Shown here: positions 12,966 through 20,692 of the stretch, one piece after another
Layout of the letters: each line of letters opens with the position of its first letter
How positions within the stretch are numbered: the first letter of the stretch is position 1
Assembly: GCA_020846375.1 (NCBI GenBank)
Contig: JADLDZ010000206.1
Location: forward strand, 1 to 25,079
From: Nitrospirales bacterium
Lineage (GTDB): Bacteria > Nitrospirota > Thermodesulfovibrionia > Thermodesulfovibrionales > Dissulfurispiraceae
DNA length: 25,079 bases
Direction of reading: 5' to 3'
The notes under the pieces: generated by a model
What the model was told of the DNA's origin: nothing
The model's input: the letters and a program-made list of their open reading frames with translations, nothing else
The model's database searches: none
Made by a program: the position numbers and the translations under genes

Positions 12966-15051
12966 TGCTGCATCACCCATCGGTCTGATAAGGGGAGTCG
13001 GGCCCCAGCGGGCCCGGCTCCTTGAACGCCTCGGCATCGTCACCGTGAAGGACGCCCTCTATTACCTTCCTTTTCGCTACGAAGACAGGAGTGCACCGGC
13101 AAAGATCGTCGCCCTCGCCGTCGATGAAGTCGCTGTCGTCACCGGGAAGGTGGTCGCCGCCGGAATCGTTACCCCGAACCCGCGCAGGAGGGGGCTGAAA
13201 ATCTTCGAGCTCACCGTCGGCGATGGAAGCGGTCTTCTCAGAGCCAAGTGGTTCAACCAGCAGTTCCTCAGGAAGCTCTTCACGCCCGGACGGACCGTGG
13301 TGTTGTACGGTGTGGTAAAGCGCACGTACCGGGGTGCGGGATTCGAGATGCTCAACCCGGACTACGAACTCCTCGACGAGGAGGATGCCGATGATTCCGG
13401 CCAGGTCCATACGGGACGGATTGTACCCATCTACCGCTCTACCGAGGGACTCAGCCAGAAACAGTTGAGAAACATCATGCATGCAGCGGTGCAGGACGCT
13501 GCCGCCTCCCTTCCGGACACCGTTCCTGCCGGACTCATCCGCCGCCTCGGACTGCCTGGCCTGCAGGAGAGTCTCCTGAATGTACATTTCCCCGCCCCCT
13601 CACTCTCCCTCGTCGACCTGAACAGGGGAGTAAGCCCCTATCACCAGCGGCTCGCTTTCGATGAGCTCCTCACTCTCCAGCTCGGTCTTGCGGCCATCAA
13701 GAAGGGCGAGGTGCGGGAGAAGGGAATTTCCTTTTCTCCCGACGGAAGACTCACCGGCGCATTGAGGGAAAGACTCCCCTTTACCCTTACCAGTGCGCAG
13801 GAGAAAGTCATTAAGGACATCCTCGCGGATATGCGGGCGCCCGCACCCATGAGCAGGCTGGTGCAGGGGGATGTAGGCTCCGGGAAGACCGTGGTCGCCC
13901 TTATCGCACTGCTTGCGGCAGTGGAGTCCGGATACCAGGCTGCGCTGATGGCCCCCACGGAGATCCTCGCGGAGCAGCATTACCTCACTCTGCACCGGCT
14001 GGTGGAGGAACTGGGCCTTAACGTGCTCCTCCTTACCGGAAGCAAAAAATACCGGGAAGATGAGTGCATCGCTTCAGCCGATGCGGATATCATCGTCGGG
14101 ACCCATGCCCTTATCCAGGAAGGGGTCTCGTTCGAAAAGCTAGGGCTGATCGTCATCGATGAACAGCATCGTTTCGGCGTGCTGCAGAGGGCGACCCTGA
14201 AGAGAAAAGGGCTCAATCCCGATACCCTGATCATGACGGCCACCCCCATCCCCCGCACCCTTGCCCTCACTCTTTACGGGGACCTGGACTACTCGATTAT
14301 CGACGAACTCCCTCCCGGCAGAAGCCCGATCATCACCCGACATGTGACCGAGGAGCGGAAAGGGAGCCTTTACCCGCTCATCGAGGATGAAGCAAGAGAG
14401 GGAAGACAGGTGTATGTCGTCTATCCCGTCATCGAGGAGTCGGAGAAGACCTCCCTGAAGGATGCTCTCACGGGCTGGGAGGCGCTCCGCATGAAGTTCC
14501 CCCGCCTCAACGTCGGCCTGTTGCACGGGAGGATGAAAACCGCGGAGAAAGAGGAGGTCATGCGCTTTTTCAAGGAGGGAGGGATCGATATTCTGGTCTC
14601 CACCACCGTGATCGAAGTGGGGGTGGATGTGCCCAATGCGACGCTGATGATCATCATCCACGCCGAGAGATTCGGCCTCGCCCAACTGCATCAGCTCAGG
14701 GGGCGCGTGGGAAGGGGAAGCTGCCGATCCCACTGCATCCTCCTGAGCTACAGCGCCACCGAAGACGCCCGGAAACGGCTCGAGGTGATGGTCACGACCA
14801 ATGACGGCTTCAGGATCGCTGAGGAGGATCTCGCCATACGGGGCCCGGGAGAGATGTTCGGCACAAGGCAGTCCGGGCTTCCAGACCTCAGGGTCGCTGA
14901 TCTGATACGGGATGCCCGGCTGCTCGAAACAGCCCGCAGGGAGGCCTTTTCCCTCATGGAGGAAGACCCCTCCCTCAGGAACTCCCCCGGCCTCCGCAAG
15001 ACCCTCGATGACTTCTGGGGAAAGAGGATCGGGCTGCTGGAGACGGCATAG
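12955..15051 (+). CDS. recG: ATP-dependent DNA helicase RecG
   Basis: Branched-DNA translocase that reverses stalled replication forks and processes Holliday junctions. The 698-residue length is normal. Residues ~1-240 form the wedge/OB-fold domain (IGLIRGVGPQRARLLERLGI, LPFRYEDRS). The helicase core has Walker A GDVGSGKT (305-312), MAPTEILAEQH, DEQH box (402-405, IDEQHRFGV), TATPIPRTLALTLYGDL, STTVIEVGVDVPNAT, and motif VI HQLRGRVGRG. The TRG region follows with FRIAEEDLAIRGPGEMFGTRQSG. The ATG at 12955 lies inside the end of nusA, so translation is probably coupled. This nusA-recG junction is unusual. Confidence 0.97.
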   Translation: MNHDAASPIGLIRGVGPQRARLLERLGIVTVKDALYYLPFRYEDRSAPAKIVALAVDEVAVVTGKVVAAGIVTPNPRRRGLKIFELTVGDGSGLLRAKWFNQQFLRKLFTPGRTVVLYGVVKRTYRGAGFEMLNPDYELLDEEDADDSGQVHTGRIVPIYRSTEGLSQKQLRNIMHAAVQDAAASLPDTVPAGLIRRLGLPGLQESLLNVHFPAPSLSLVDLNRGVSPYHQRLAFDELLTLQLGLAAIKKGEVREKGISFSPDGRLTGALRERLPFTLTSAQEKVIKDILADMRAPAPMSRLVQGDVGSGKTVVALIALLAAVESGYQAALMAPTEILAEQHYLTLHRLVEELGLNVLLLTGSKKYREDECIASADADIIVGTHALIQEGVSFEKLGLIVIDEQHRFGVLQRATLKRKGLNPDTLIMTATPIPRTLALTLYGDLDYSIIDELPPGRSPIITRHVTEERKGSLYPLIEDEAREGRQVYVVYPVIEESEKTSLKDALTGWEALRMKFPRLNVGLLHGRMKTAEKEEVMRFFKEGGIDILVSTTVIEVGVDVPNATLMIIIHAERFGLAQLHQLRGRVGRGSCRSHCILLSYSATEDARKRLEVMVTTNDGFRIAEEDLAIRGPGEMFGTRQSGLPDLRVADLIRDARLLETARREAFSLMEEDPSLRNSPGLRKTLDDFWGKRIGLLETA

Positions 15052-15075
15052 GAACAATCAAGGGGAGGTGCAAGC

Positions 15076-15387
15076 ATGTTCGTCAAGGTACATAGGGATA
15101 TCGAGAACGGAGTCCGGAAGGTGAAATGGTTCGCCTCTCTCCTGTCGGAAAGGGTGCGCATCGAAATTGCCATTTTCAAGCTGCTCTACCGGTCGGAGGA
15201 GCTGAAGAAACGCAGGAACGAACTGCTTGTCCAGATCGGCGAAGAAGTATACGCACTGCGGGGCAAGGAGAAGAACGTATACAGCAACAAGGAGGTGTCG
15301 CAGGCCATCAGAGAGCTGGAAGCACTTGATCCTGAAATCAAGGAGACCCTCGACAGGGCCTCGGAAGTCAGCAGGTTGGTCTCATGA
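15076..15387 (+). CDS. Small helical protein of unknown function
   Basis: A 103-residue protein I cannot assign. It is largely charged and predicted helical (RSEELKKRRNELLVQIGEEVYALRG, then SNKEVSQAIRELEALDPEIKETLDRASEV), with a more hydrophobic helix around residues 15-40, which suggests a short coiled coil. The ATG at 15076 has a strong GGGGAGGTG Shine-Dalgarno sequence 5-6 nt upstream and lies 24 bp after recG, so it is a real, cotranscribed gene. The prepilin peptidase gene begins 22 bp after its stop. Nothing in the sequence ties it to either neighbour's function. Confidence 0.8.
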   Translation: MFVKVHRDIENGVRKVKWFASLLSERVRIEIAIFKLLYRSEELKKRRNELLVQIGEEVYALRGKEKNVYSNKEVSQAIRELEALDPEIKETLDRASEVSRLVS

Positions 15388-15409
15388 AAAATCAACGGAG
15401 CAAACGCGC

Positions 15410-16210
15410 ATGACTGATATGCTCCCCGGGATGTTCGCCTTTTTCTTCGGTCTCATCGTCGGCTCTTTCCTCAATGTGTGCATCTACCGGCTGCCCCGGG
15501 ATATGTCCATCGTCGCCCCCCCCTCGGCGTGCCCGCGGTGCCGCACCCCTATCAGGCCATGGGAGAACATCCCGCTGGCGAGCTATCTCTTTCTGCGCGG
15601 CAGGTGCAGAACCTGCGGAGAACGGATCTCCCCCCGCTACCCCCTGGTGGAGCTGGGGAACGGCCTGCTCTACTGGGCGGTCCTTGCCGCCTTCGGGACA
15701 GGATGGTACCTTCCCCTCCTTTTCGTCCTCGTTTCCTCATTGGTGGTCATCACCTTCATCGACCTGGATTTCCAGATCATCCCCGACAGGATCACCCTCC
15801 CCGGCATCGCCATCGGGCTGCTCGGCGCCTCCTTCATTCTCCCCGACCCCTTTGGAAGAACATCCCCGGGTCCTCCCGATCCGGCTCTCATTGTCGGCTT
15901 TATGAACTCCCTTATCGGGCTGCTTGCAGGGGGCGGACTGTTTTATTTCATCGCTGTAGCAAGCAGGGGCGGCATGGGGGGAGGAGATATCAAGATGATG
16001 GCGATGGTGGGCGCGTTCATGGGATGGAAATCCATCCTGCTGACCACCTTTGTCGGCAGCCTCACCGGCTCCGTGGTGGGGATCTTCCTCATGCTCTTCA
16101 GGGGAAAAGACAGGAAAACGAAAATACCCTTCGGGCCCTTCCTTGCCTTCGGCTCCCTCGTATCACTCTTCTTCGGCGGTATGATCATTCAGTGGTATTT
16201 TTCGCGTTAG
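15410..16210 (+). CDS. pilD: Prepilin peptidase (type IV leader peptidase / N-methyltransferase)
   Basis: Inner-membrane aspartic protease that cleaves and N-methylates type IV pilin-like signal peptides, serving type IV pili or type II secretion. It is 266 residues. The first helix with GSFLNVCIYRLP is the family hallmark. The cytoplasmic zinc-binding loop has CPRC (41-44) and CRTC (66-69). Catalytic aspartates are in FIDLDFQIIPD (Asp118 region) and in GGGDIKMMAMVGAFMGW. Several further membrane helices follow. I chose the ATG at 15410 (ACGGAG upstream); the ATG at 15419 is possible. No pilin or secretion genes are in the window. A 129-bp gap precedes typA. Confidence 0.94.
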   Translation: MTDMLPGMFAFFFGLIVGSFLNVCIYRLPRDMSIVAPPSACPRCRTPIRPWENIPLASYLFLRGRCRTCGERISPRYPLVELGNGLLYWAVLAAFGTGWYLPLLFVLVSSLVVITFIDLDFQIIPDRITLPGIAIGLLGASFILPDPFGRTSPGPPDPALIVGFMNSLIGLLAGGGLFYFIAVASRGGMGGGDIKMMAMVGAFMGWKSILLTTFVGSLTGSVVGIFLMLFRGKDRKTKIPFGPFLAFGSLVSLFFGGMIIQWYFSR

Positions 16211-16339
16211 ATGGGGTAAAATATCAGGTTGCCTCACCCGTCAGGATACGCCGTGCAGAAGCCGTTGTATCCCGCCTGAAGGAAACTACAGAGAAAAATA
16301 ATACTCCTGAGAAAAAAACAGGGGAGAGCGAGGTTCCCT

Positions 16340-18148
16340 ATGAAACGTGAGAACTTGAGGAATATTGCGATCATCGCGCATGTCGACCACGGGAAGACGA
16401 CCCTTGTGGATGGAATGCTGAAGCAGGCGGGCATCTTTCGCTCCAACGAAAGGGTGCAGGAGAGGGTCATGGACAACATCGACCTCGAGAGGGAGAGAGG
16501 CATCACCATCATGGCGAAAAATACCGCCGTGGAGTATGGCGGCGTCAAAATCAACATCATCGATACGCCCGGCCATGCCGATTTCGGTGGCGAGGTGGAG
16601 AGGACGCTGAAGATGGTGGACGGAGTGCTGCTTCTCGTGGATGCATCGGAGGGCCCTCTTCCCCAGACGCGTTTCGTTCTGAAAAAAGCCCTCGAGCTGA
16701 ATCTGCCTCCTGTCCTGGTCATCAATAAGATCGACAGGCCCGACGCACGGGTCCAGGGGGTGCTCAACGAGGTATATGACCTGTTTATCGACCTCGACGC
16801 AACGGAAAAGCAGCTTGAGTTCCCCATCGTGTATACCAATGCAAAAAGGGGGACCGCCGCACTGGACCTCTCGCAGGAATCGGATGACCTGCAGCCCCTC
16901 TTCGACCTGATCCTGCAGACGATTCCCGCACCCGAAGGGGATCCCCGGGGAACCCTGCAGCTCCTGGTCACCAATATCGATTACAGCGAGTATGTGGGCA
17001 GGCTCGCCATCGGGAAGATTTTCTCCGGGAGTGTGCGGGCCGGAGACCCCATCGCCATGATAGCGGGCAACGGGGAGATCATCAGGACGAAGGTGACCAC
17101 CATGTATTCCTTCCAGGGGCTCGAAAGGACCGATACACGGGAGGCGTCCGTGGGAGACATCGTCGCCCTCGCCGGGATCGATGGCATCAACATCGGGGAC
17201 ACCGTGACCAGCATCGAGGCACCGAAGCCCCTGCCGCGGATCAAGGTGGACGAGCCCACCATCTCCATGGTTTTTTCGATCAACTCCTCGCCTTTCTCCG
17301 GAAAGGAGGGGAAGTACGTCACCTCACGGAACCTGAGGGAGAGGCTCGAAAAAGAGCTCCTGTACAATGTGGCGCTCAGGGTCGATTTCAGCGCCACGGA
17401 CTCCTTCAAGGTGATGGGGCGGGGCGAACTGCAGCTCGCCATCCTCATCGAGATGATGCGAAGAGAGGGGTATGAATTGTCGGTCTCCATGCCCGAGACC
17501 ATCACAAAGACAATAAACGGAGCGCTGCACGAGCCCATGGAGCTGCTGGTCATCGACGTGCCCGAGGAATTTGTGGGGGTGGTGACCCAGCAGGTGGGGA
17601 TGCGGAAGGGGAGGATGCAGAAGATGCAGAACAATGGCCACGGCAGGGTGCGCCTCGAATTCAGGATTCCCTCCCGCGGCCTCATCGGCTTCCGCTCACA
17701 GTTCCTGACGGATACGAAGGGAACAGGCCTCCTGAACCATCTCTTCGACGGATACGAGCCGTGGCACGGCACGCTTACCAAAAGGCAGACAGGCGCCCTT
17801 GTAGCCGACAGGCCGGGGAAATCCACTACGTATGCCCTCTTCCATCTGCAGCCCCGGGGCACTCTCCTCATCCAGGAGAACATCGCGGTATACGAAGGCA
17901 TGATCATCGGTGAGAACTCCCGGGATAACGATCTGGATGTGAACGCCACCAAGGAAAAGAAGCTCACCAACATGCGCGCCTCGGGTTCCGATGAGGCGCT
18001 GCAGCTCATCCCTCCGAAAATAATGAGCCTGGAGCAGGCCCTTGAGTTTATCAAGGAAGACGAGTTGGTGGAAGTGACCCCCCAGTCGGTGCGGCTGCGG
18101 AAAAAAGTGCTGGAAGCGAACAAGAGGCCGAAAACGCAAAAGGAATGA
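16340..18148 (+). CDS. typA: Ribosome-associated translational GTPase TypA/BipA
   Basis: EF-G-like GTPase that binds ribosomes and supports ribosome assembly and stress adaptation. It is 602 residues, the normal length. G1 AHVDHGKTT (13-21), switch region ERERGITIMAKNTA, G3 DTPGHADFGGE, G4 NKIDR, then domain II, the EF-G-like domains III and V, and the TypA-specific C-terminal domain (including RGLIGFRSQFLTDTKGTG and TNMRASGSDEAL). The ATG at 16340 follows GGGGAGAGCGAGG. It is preceded by a 129-bp gap in which I see no convincing promoter. It converges on the molybdoenzyme operon, and an inverted repeat overlaps its stop codon. Confidence 0.97.
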   Translation: MKRENLRNIAIIAHVDHGKTTLVDGMLKQAGIFRSNERVQERVMDNIDLERERGITIMAKNTAVEYGGVKINIIDTPGHADFGGEVERTLKMVDGVLLLVDASEGPLPQTRFVLKKALELNLPPVLVINKIDRPDARVQGVLNEVYDLFIDLDATEKQLEFPIVYTNAKRGTAALDLSQESDDLQPLFDLILQTIPAPEGDPRGTLQLLVTNIDYSEYVGRLAIGKIFSGSVRAGDPIAMIAGNGEIIRTKVTTMYSFQGLERTDTREASVGDIVALAGIDGINIGDTVTSIEAPKPLPRIKVDEPTISMVFSINSSPFSGKEGKYVTSRNLRERLEKELLYNVALRVDFSATDSFKVMGRGELQLAILIEMMRREGYELSVSMPETITKTINGALHEPMELLVIDVPEEFVGVVTQQVGMRKGRMQKMQNNGHGRVRLEFRIPSRGLIGFRSQFLTDTKGTGLLNHLFDGYEPWHGTLTKRQTGALVADRPGKSTTYALFHLQPRGTLLIQENIAVYEGMIIGENSRDNDLDVNATKEKKLTNMRASGSDEALQLIPPKIMSLEQALEFIKEDELVEVTPQSVRLRKKVLEANKRPKTQKE

Positions 18149-18188
18149 AGAAGGGAGAGGAGATTGAGCGCCCCTCCCTTCTTCATTC
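18143..18188. terminator. 15-bp perfect inverted repeat between convergent typA and torD-like genes
   Basis: GAATGAAGAAGGGAG (18143-18157) and CTCCCTTCTTCATTC (18174-18188) are perfect complements around a 16-nt loop. The left arm contains the typA stop codon. On the minus strand the hairpin is followed by CTTTTGCGTTTT, so it looks best as a terminator for the minus-strand operon; on the plus strand no T run follows. Confidence 0.7.
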
Positions 18189-18199
18189 TGCCGTCTCCT

Positions 18200-18694
18200 C
18201 TATCCCTTCACGGCTGCTGGTCCGTTTTGCAGGAACGCTTCGAGTTCCCCGGCACAGACCCCGTATACTCCCGAATGCTCCCTCACCATTGCGGTGAACC
18301 GGAACACCCATTCCTTCAGCCTGGCGAGGAATGCTTCATCATTCGTCACGGCAAGGAAATCGAGCTCGACGCTGAGGAAGTCGGGCGGCTCTCCCTCGAA
18401 CATGTAGTCCAGCCCGCTGCCCCGGTATACCTGCTCCACTTCATCTGAGGCAGCGCCGTAGACCGTCCCCTCCCGGTAGAAGGATTCGTAGGGAGGACAG
18501 AGCACGGAAGGATAGGCGGTAATGAACAGCCTCGTATACTCGGACTGCAGGTCGACGAGGGGGATGCCGCTCAGGACGCTGCAGCAGGAGGCCCCGGGAT
18601 ATTTCCCGTTCCGGGACATCTGTGCCAGCTCCCGTACGGACTCCTCCGTCGGATAGGAAAAAACAAGGGAGAAGAGGCGGAAGGGATTCATCAT
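18200..18694 (-). CDS. TorD/DmsD-family molybdoenzyme assembly chaperone
   Basis: A 164-residue cytoplasmic chaperone predicted to bind the Tat signal of the catalytic subunit and hold it until the molybdenum cofactor is inserted. All-helical TorD-like features include the N-terminal LFSLVFSYPTEESVRELA, the central PPYESFYREGTVYG, and DFLSVELDFLA, which corresponds to the conserved EL.F region. It is slightly short for the family. The gene overlaps the NrfD gene end by 4 bp (ATGA; a second ATG follows at 18691) and is the last gene of the operon, consistent with a dedicated chaperone for the 902-residue enzyme upstream. Confidence 0.85.
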   Translation of the reverse strand: MMNPFRLFSLVFSYPTEESVRELAQMSRNGKYPGASCCSVLSGIPLVDLQSEYTRLFITAYPSVLCPPYESFYREGTVYGAASDEVEQVYRGSGLDYMFEGEPPDFLSVELDFLAVTNDEAFLARLKEWVFRFTAMVREHSGVYGVCAGELEAFLQNGPAAVKG

Positions 18695-19959
18695 TCCGCC
18701 TCTTTCACCGGCAATACATTGATCAGGCACATGAAGATGAGCCCGATCACGGCCACCACGCCCGCAGTGATCGCCACCTCCGCCAGCGACGGCGTGTATT
18801 TCCAGAAGGAGGAGAAAACGGGTTCAGGATTGAGGAGAGAGCCTCTCACCTCACCCACGGCGATAGGATAGGCCCACTCCACCGTCTCGCGGTGCGTGAT
18901 AACCGGCACACGCAGCGGAATCAGGTTATACGCAGGGGGAATAAGGAGGAAGCGGTGTGCAAAAACCCCGATGGTTATCGAGAGGCTGCCCTGTATGAGA
19001 CCCTTCTTCTCCCTCGGGTACTTGAAGAAGAGATACACCGCCAGGAGGATAAACACCACCTCCGTAATATGGAGAAGGGGATAGTGGGTGAACACCATCT
19101 TCAGGGCCTCGAACTCCTTTCCGGTCCTCCACCAGTAGCGCACCATGAAGTCATTGTAGTAGATGAAGAGCATGATGATTGACGCGATCGCGGATACCTT
19201 CGCCAGGAGGGCGTAGGTGTCCTTCAGCTTTTCCTTGTATCCGAACGCAACCATCGAGGCAAGGATCACGATCGCCGGGCCGGTGGCCAGGGCCGCAGCG
19301 ATAAAGGTGGGAGCGAGCACGCCCCCGTACCACCAGGGCCTTGAAAGCTGGGTTGCGAGCACCCAGGCGGTAACGGTATGGATCAGAATGGCGAGAGGCA
19401 GGGCGACCGGGGCCAGGCATTTCGCATACTTTTCAGATTGCTCTCTGATCGCCGCCAGTTGTTCCCCGCTCACGTCCTTTTTCATCACCAGACCGATAAA
19501 GGGCAGCTTTACGCCCTTCTCCATGATATCCGTACGCATCAGCACATACGAATAGACTGCCGATACCAGGGAATAGGCGGACAGGACGATGAAGTCCCAG
19601 GGAAGCATCGAGCTGAAGTTGGGGTGAAGAATCATGTGGTACAGCCTTTCGGGTCTCCCGATGTCGGGGAGCAGGATAATCATGGCGCCCATGGAGAAGA
19701 TGAACGCAGTGAGGGACGCCACCTTCGCGATAGGTTTCAACTGCTTTGCCTTGAAGAGGTAAATCGCGGAGGAGACCACCAGACCTCCCGCGGCGGTCCC
19801 CACGAAAAACGCCCACATCGCCACATAGAGACCCCAGGAGAAGGGGTTCCGCATGTTCGTTACGATCAGCCCCCGGTAAAGCTGGTATCCCCAGGCCAGC
19901 GCGCCGATAAGGGCGACCGCCCCGAGGATCATCATTATTTTCTTATAATTCTTTTCCAT
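18691..19959 (-). CDS. nrfD: NrfD/PsrC-family membrane anchor subunit
   Basis: Integral membrane quinone-reactive subunit of a complex iron-sulfur molybdoenzyme, 422 residues with about nine or ten hydrophobic helices. The N-terminal RNPFSWGLYVAMWAFFVGTAAGG is characteristic of NrfD/PsrC. LLPDIGRPERLYHMILHPNFSSMLPWDF is the conserved segment near the quinone site. No heme-ligand pattern is evident, as expected for this family. The start at 19959 overlaps the end of the ferredoxin-subunit gene by 17 bp. It would pass electrons between the quinone pool and the Fe-S subunit; direction cannot be told from sequence. Confidence 0.93.
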   Translation of the reverse strand: MEKNYKKIMMILGAVALIGALAWGYQLYRGLIVTNMRNPFSWGLYVAMWAFFVGTAAGGLVVSSAIYLFKAKQLKPIAKVASLTAFIFSMGAMIILLPDIGRPERLYHMILHPNFSSMLPWDFIVLSAYSLVSAVYSYVLMRTDIMEKGVKLPFIGLVMKKDVSGEQLAAIREQSEKYAKCLAPVALPLAILIHTVTAWVLATQLSRPWWYGGVLAPTFIAAALATGPAIVILASMVAFGYKEKLKDTYALLAKVSAIASIIMLFIYYNDFMVRYWWRTGKEFEALKMVFTHYPLLHITEVVFILLAVYLFFKYPREKKGLIQGSLSITIGVFAHRFLLIPPAYNLIPLRVPVITHRETVEWAYPIAVGEVRGSLLNPEPVFSSFWKYTPSLAEVAITAGVVAVIGLIFMCLINVLPVKEAE

Positions 19960-20692
19960 AGTTGATGCCTCCTTTGCCTTCCTTTCTCGTCGGGGCGATA
20001 TAAAACACCTTGGGCTCGGTCCCCAGGTCCGCCAGGAGCTTGAAGACGTTCCTGCCCCGCAGAATCTTCGAGATATCGCTGTCCGGGTCGTTCAGGTCCC
20101 CGAAGGTCCTCGCATTGCCGGAGCACCCCCGCACGCAGGCGGGGAGGAGCCCCTTGTCGACATACTGCACACAGAAGGTGCACTTCTCGACAACGCCCTT
20201 GGGACGTTTCGGCGTATAGACGATCCTGCCGTCCCCCGTTTTATGGTCAAAGGGATAGCCGTACCGGTACTCCTTGTCCTTGAACCAGTCCTCTTCGAAT
20301 CCCGCAGCCTTGAAGCCCTCTTTGAAGCTCGCCCGGGAGTCCTGCCAGTTGAACTGGCGGACGCCATACGGGCAGGCGGTCATGCAGTACCTGCATCCTA
20401 TGCAGCGCTCGTAGTCCACCAGGACGATGCCGTCCTCCCGCTGCCAGGTGGCACCCACCGGGCAGGCCTTGACACAGGGCGCATTCTCGCAGTGCATACA
20501 GGGGACCGGAAGAAAGGTCTCCGATACGTCAGGGTTCTCGCCGGAAGGCACCATGTGCTCGGTGGAACCCACCGTCTCCACCCTCTGCCACCACGTTCCG
20601 GGAGGCAGCGAATTGTGAATTTTGCAGACAACCGCGCAGCTCCTGCATCCGATGCAGCGGTTCAGATCTATCACCATACCGAACTTAGGCAT
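19943..20692 (-). CDS. Four-cluster ferredoxin-like electron-transfer subunit (DmsB/PsrB/NrfC type)
   Basis: Electron-transfer subunit of the molybdoenzyme, 249 residues with 16 cysteines in four groups: Cys13/16/19/23 (CIGCRSCAVVC), Cys65/68/73/77 (CMHCENAPCVKAC), Cys97/100/103/107 (CIGCRYCMTAC) and Cys171/174/186/190 (CTFC and ACVRGC). All positions of four [4Fe-4S] clusters are kept; there is no Trp substitution of the kind that gives NarH its 3Fe-4S cluster. No signal peptide is present, so it is probably exported with the catalytic subunit's Tat signal. The gene overlaps the catalytic-subunit gene by 8 bp and the NrfD gene by 17 bp. Confidence 0.94.
   Translation of the reverse strand: MPKFGMVIDLNRCIGCRSCAVVCKIHNSLPPGTWWQRVETVGSTEHMVPSGENPDVSETFLPVPCMHCENAPCVKACPVGATWQREDGIVLVDYERCIGCRYCMTACPYGVRQFNWQDSRASFKEGFKAAGFEEDWFKDKEYRYGYPFDHKTGDGRIVYTPKRPKGVVEKCTFCVQYVDKGLLPACVRGCSGNARTFGDLNDPDSDISKILRGRNVFKLLADLGTEPKVFYIAPTRKEGKGGINYGKEL

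Noticed and set aside
16244..16272. GGATAC/GTATCC inverted repeat in the typA leader as a regulatory element
   Set aside because: Only six base pairs with a long loop, and nothing ties it to a known regulator or promoter.
16981..18186. 401-residue minus-strand open frame antisense to typA
   Set aside because: It mirrors the TypA codons, has Ser/Arg-rich composition typical of a shadow frame, and no domain.
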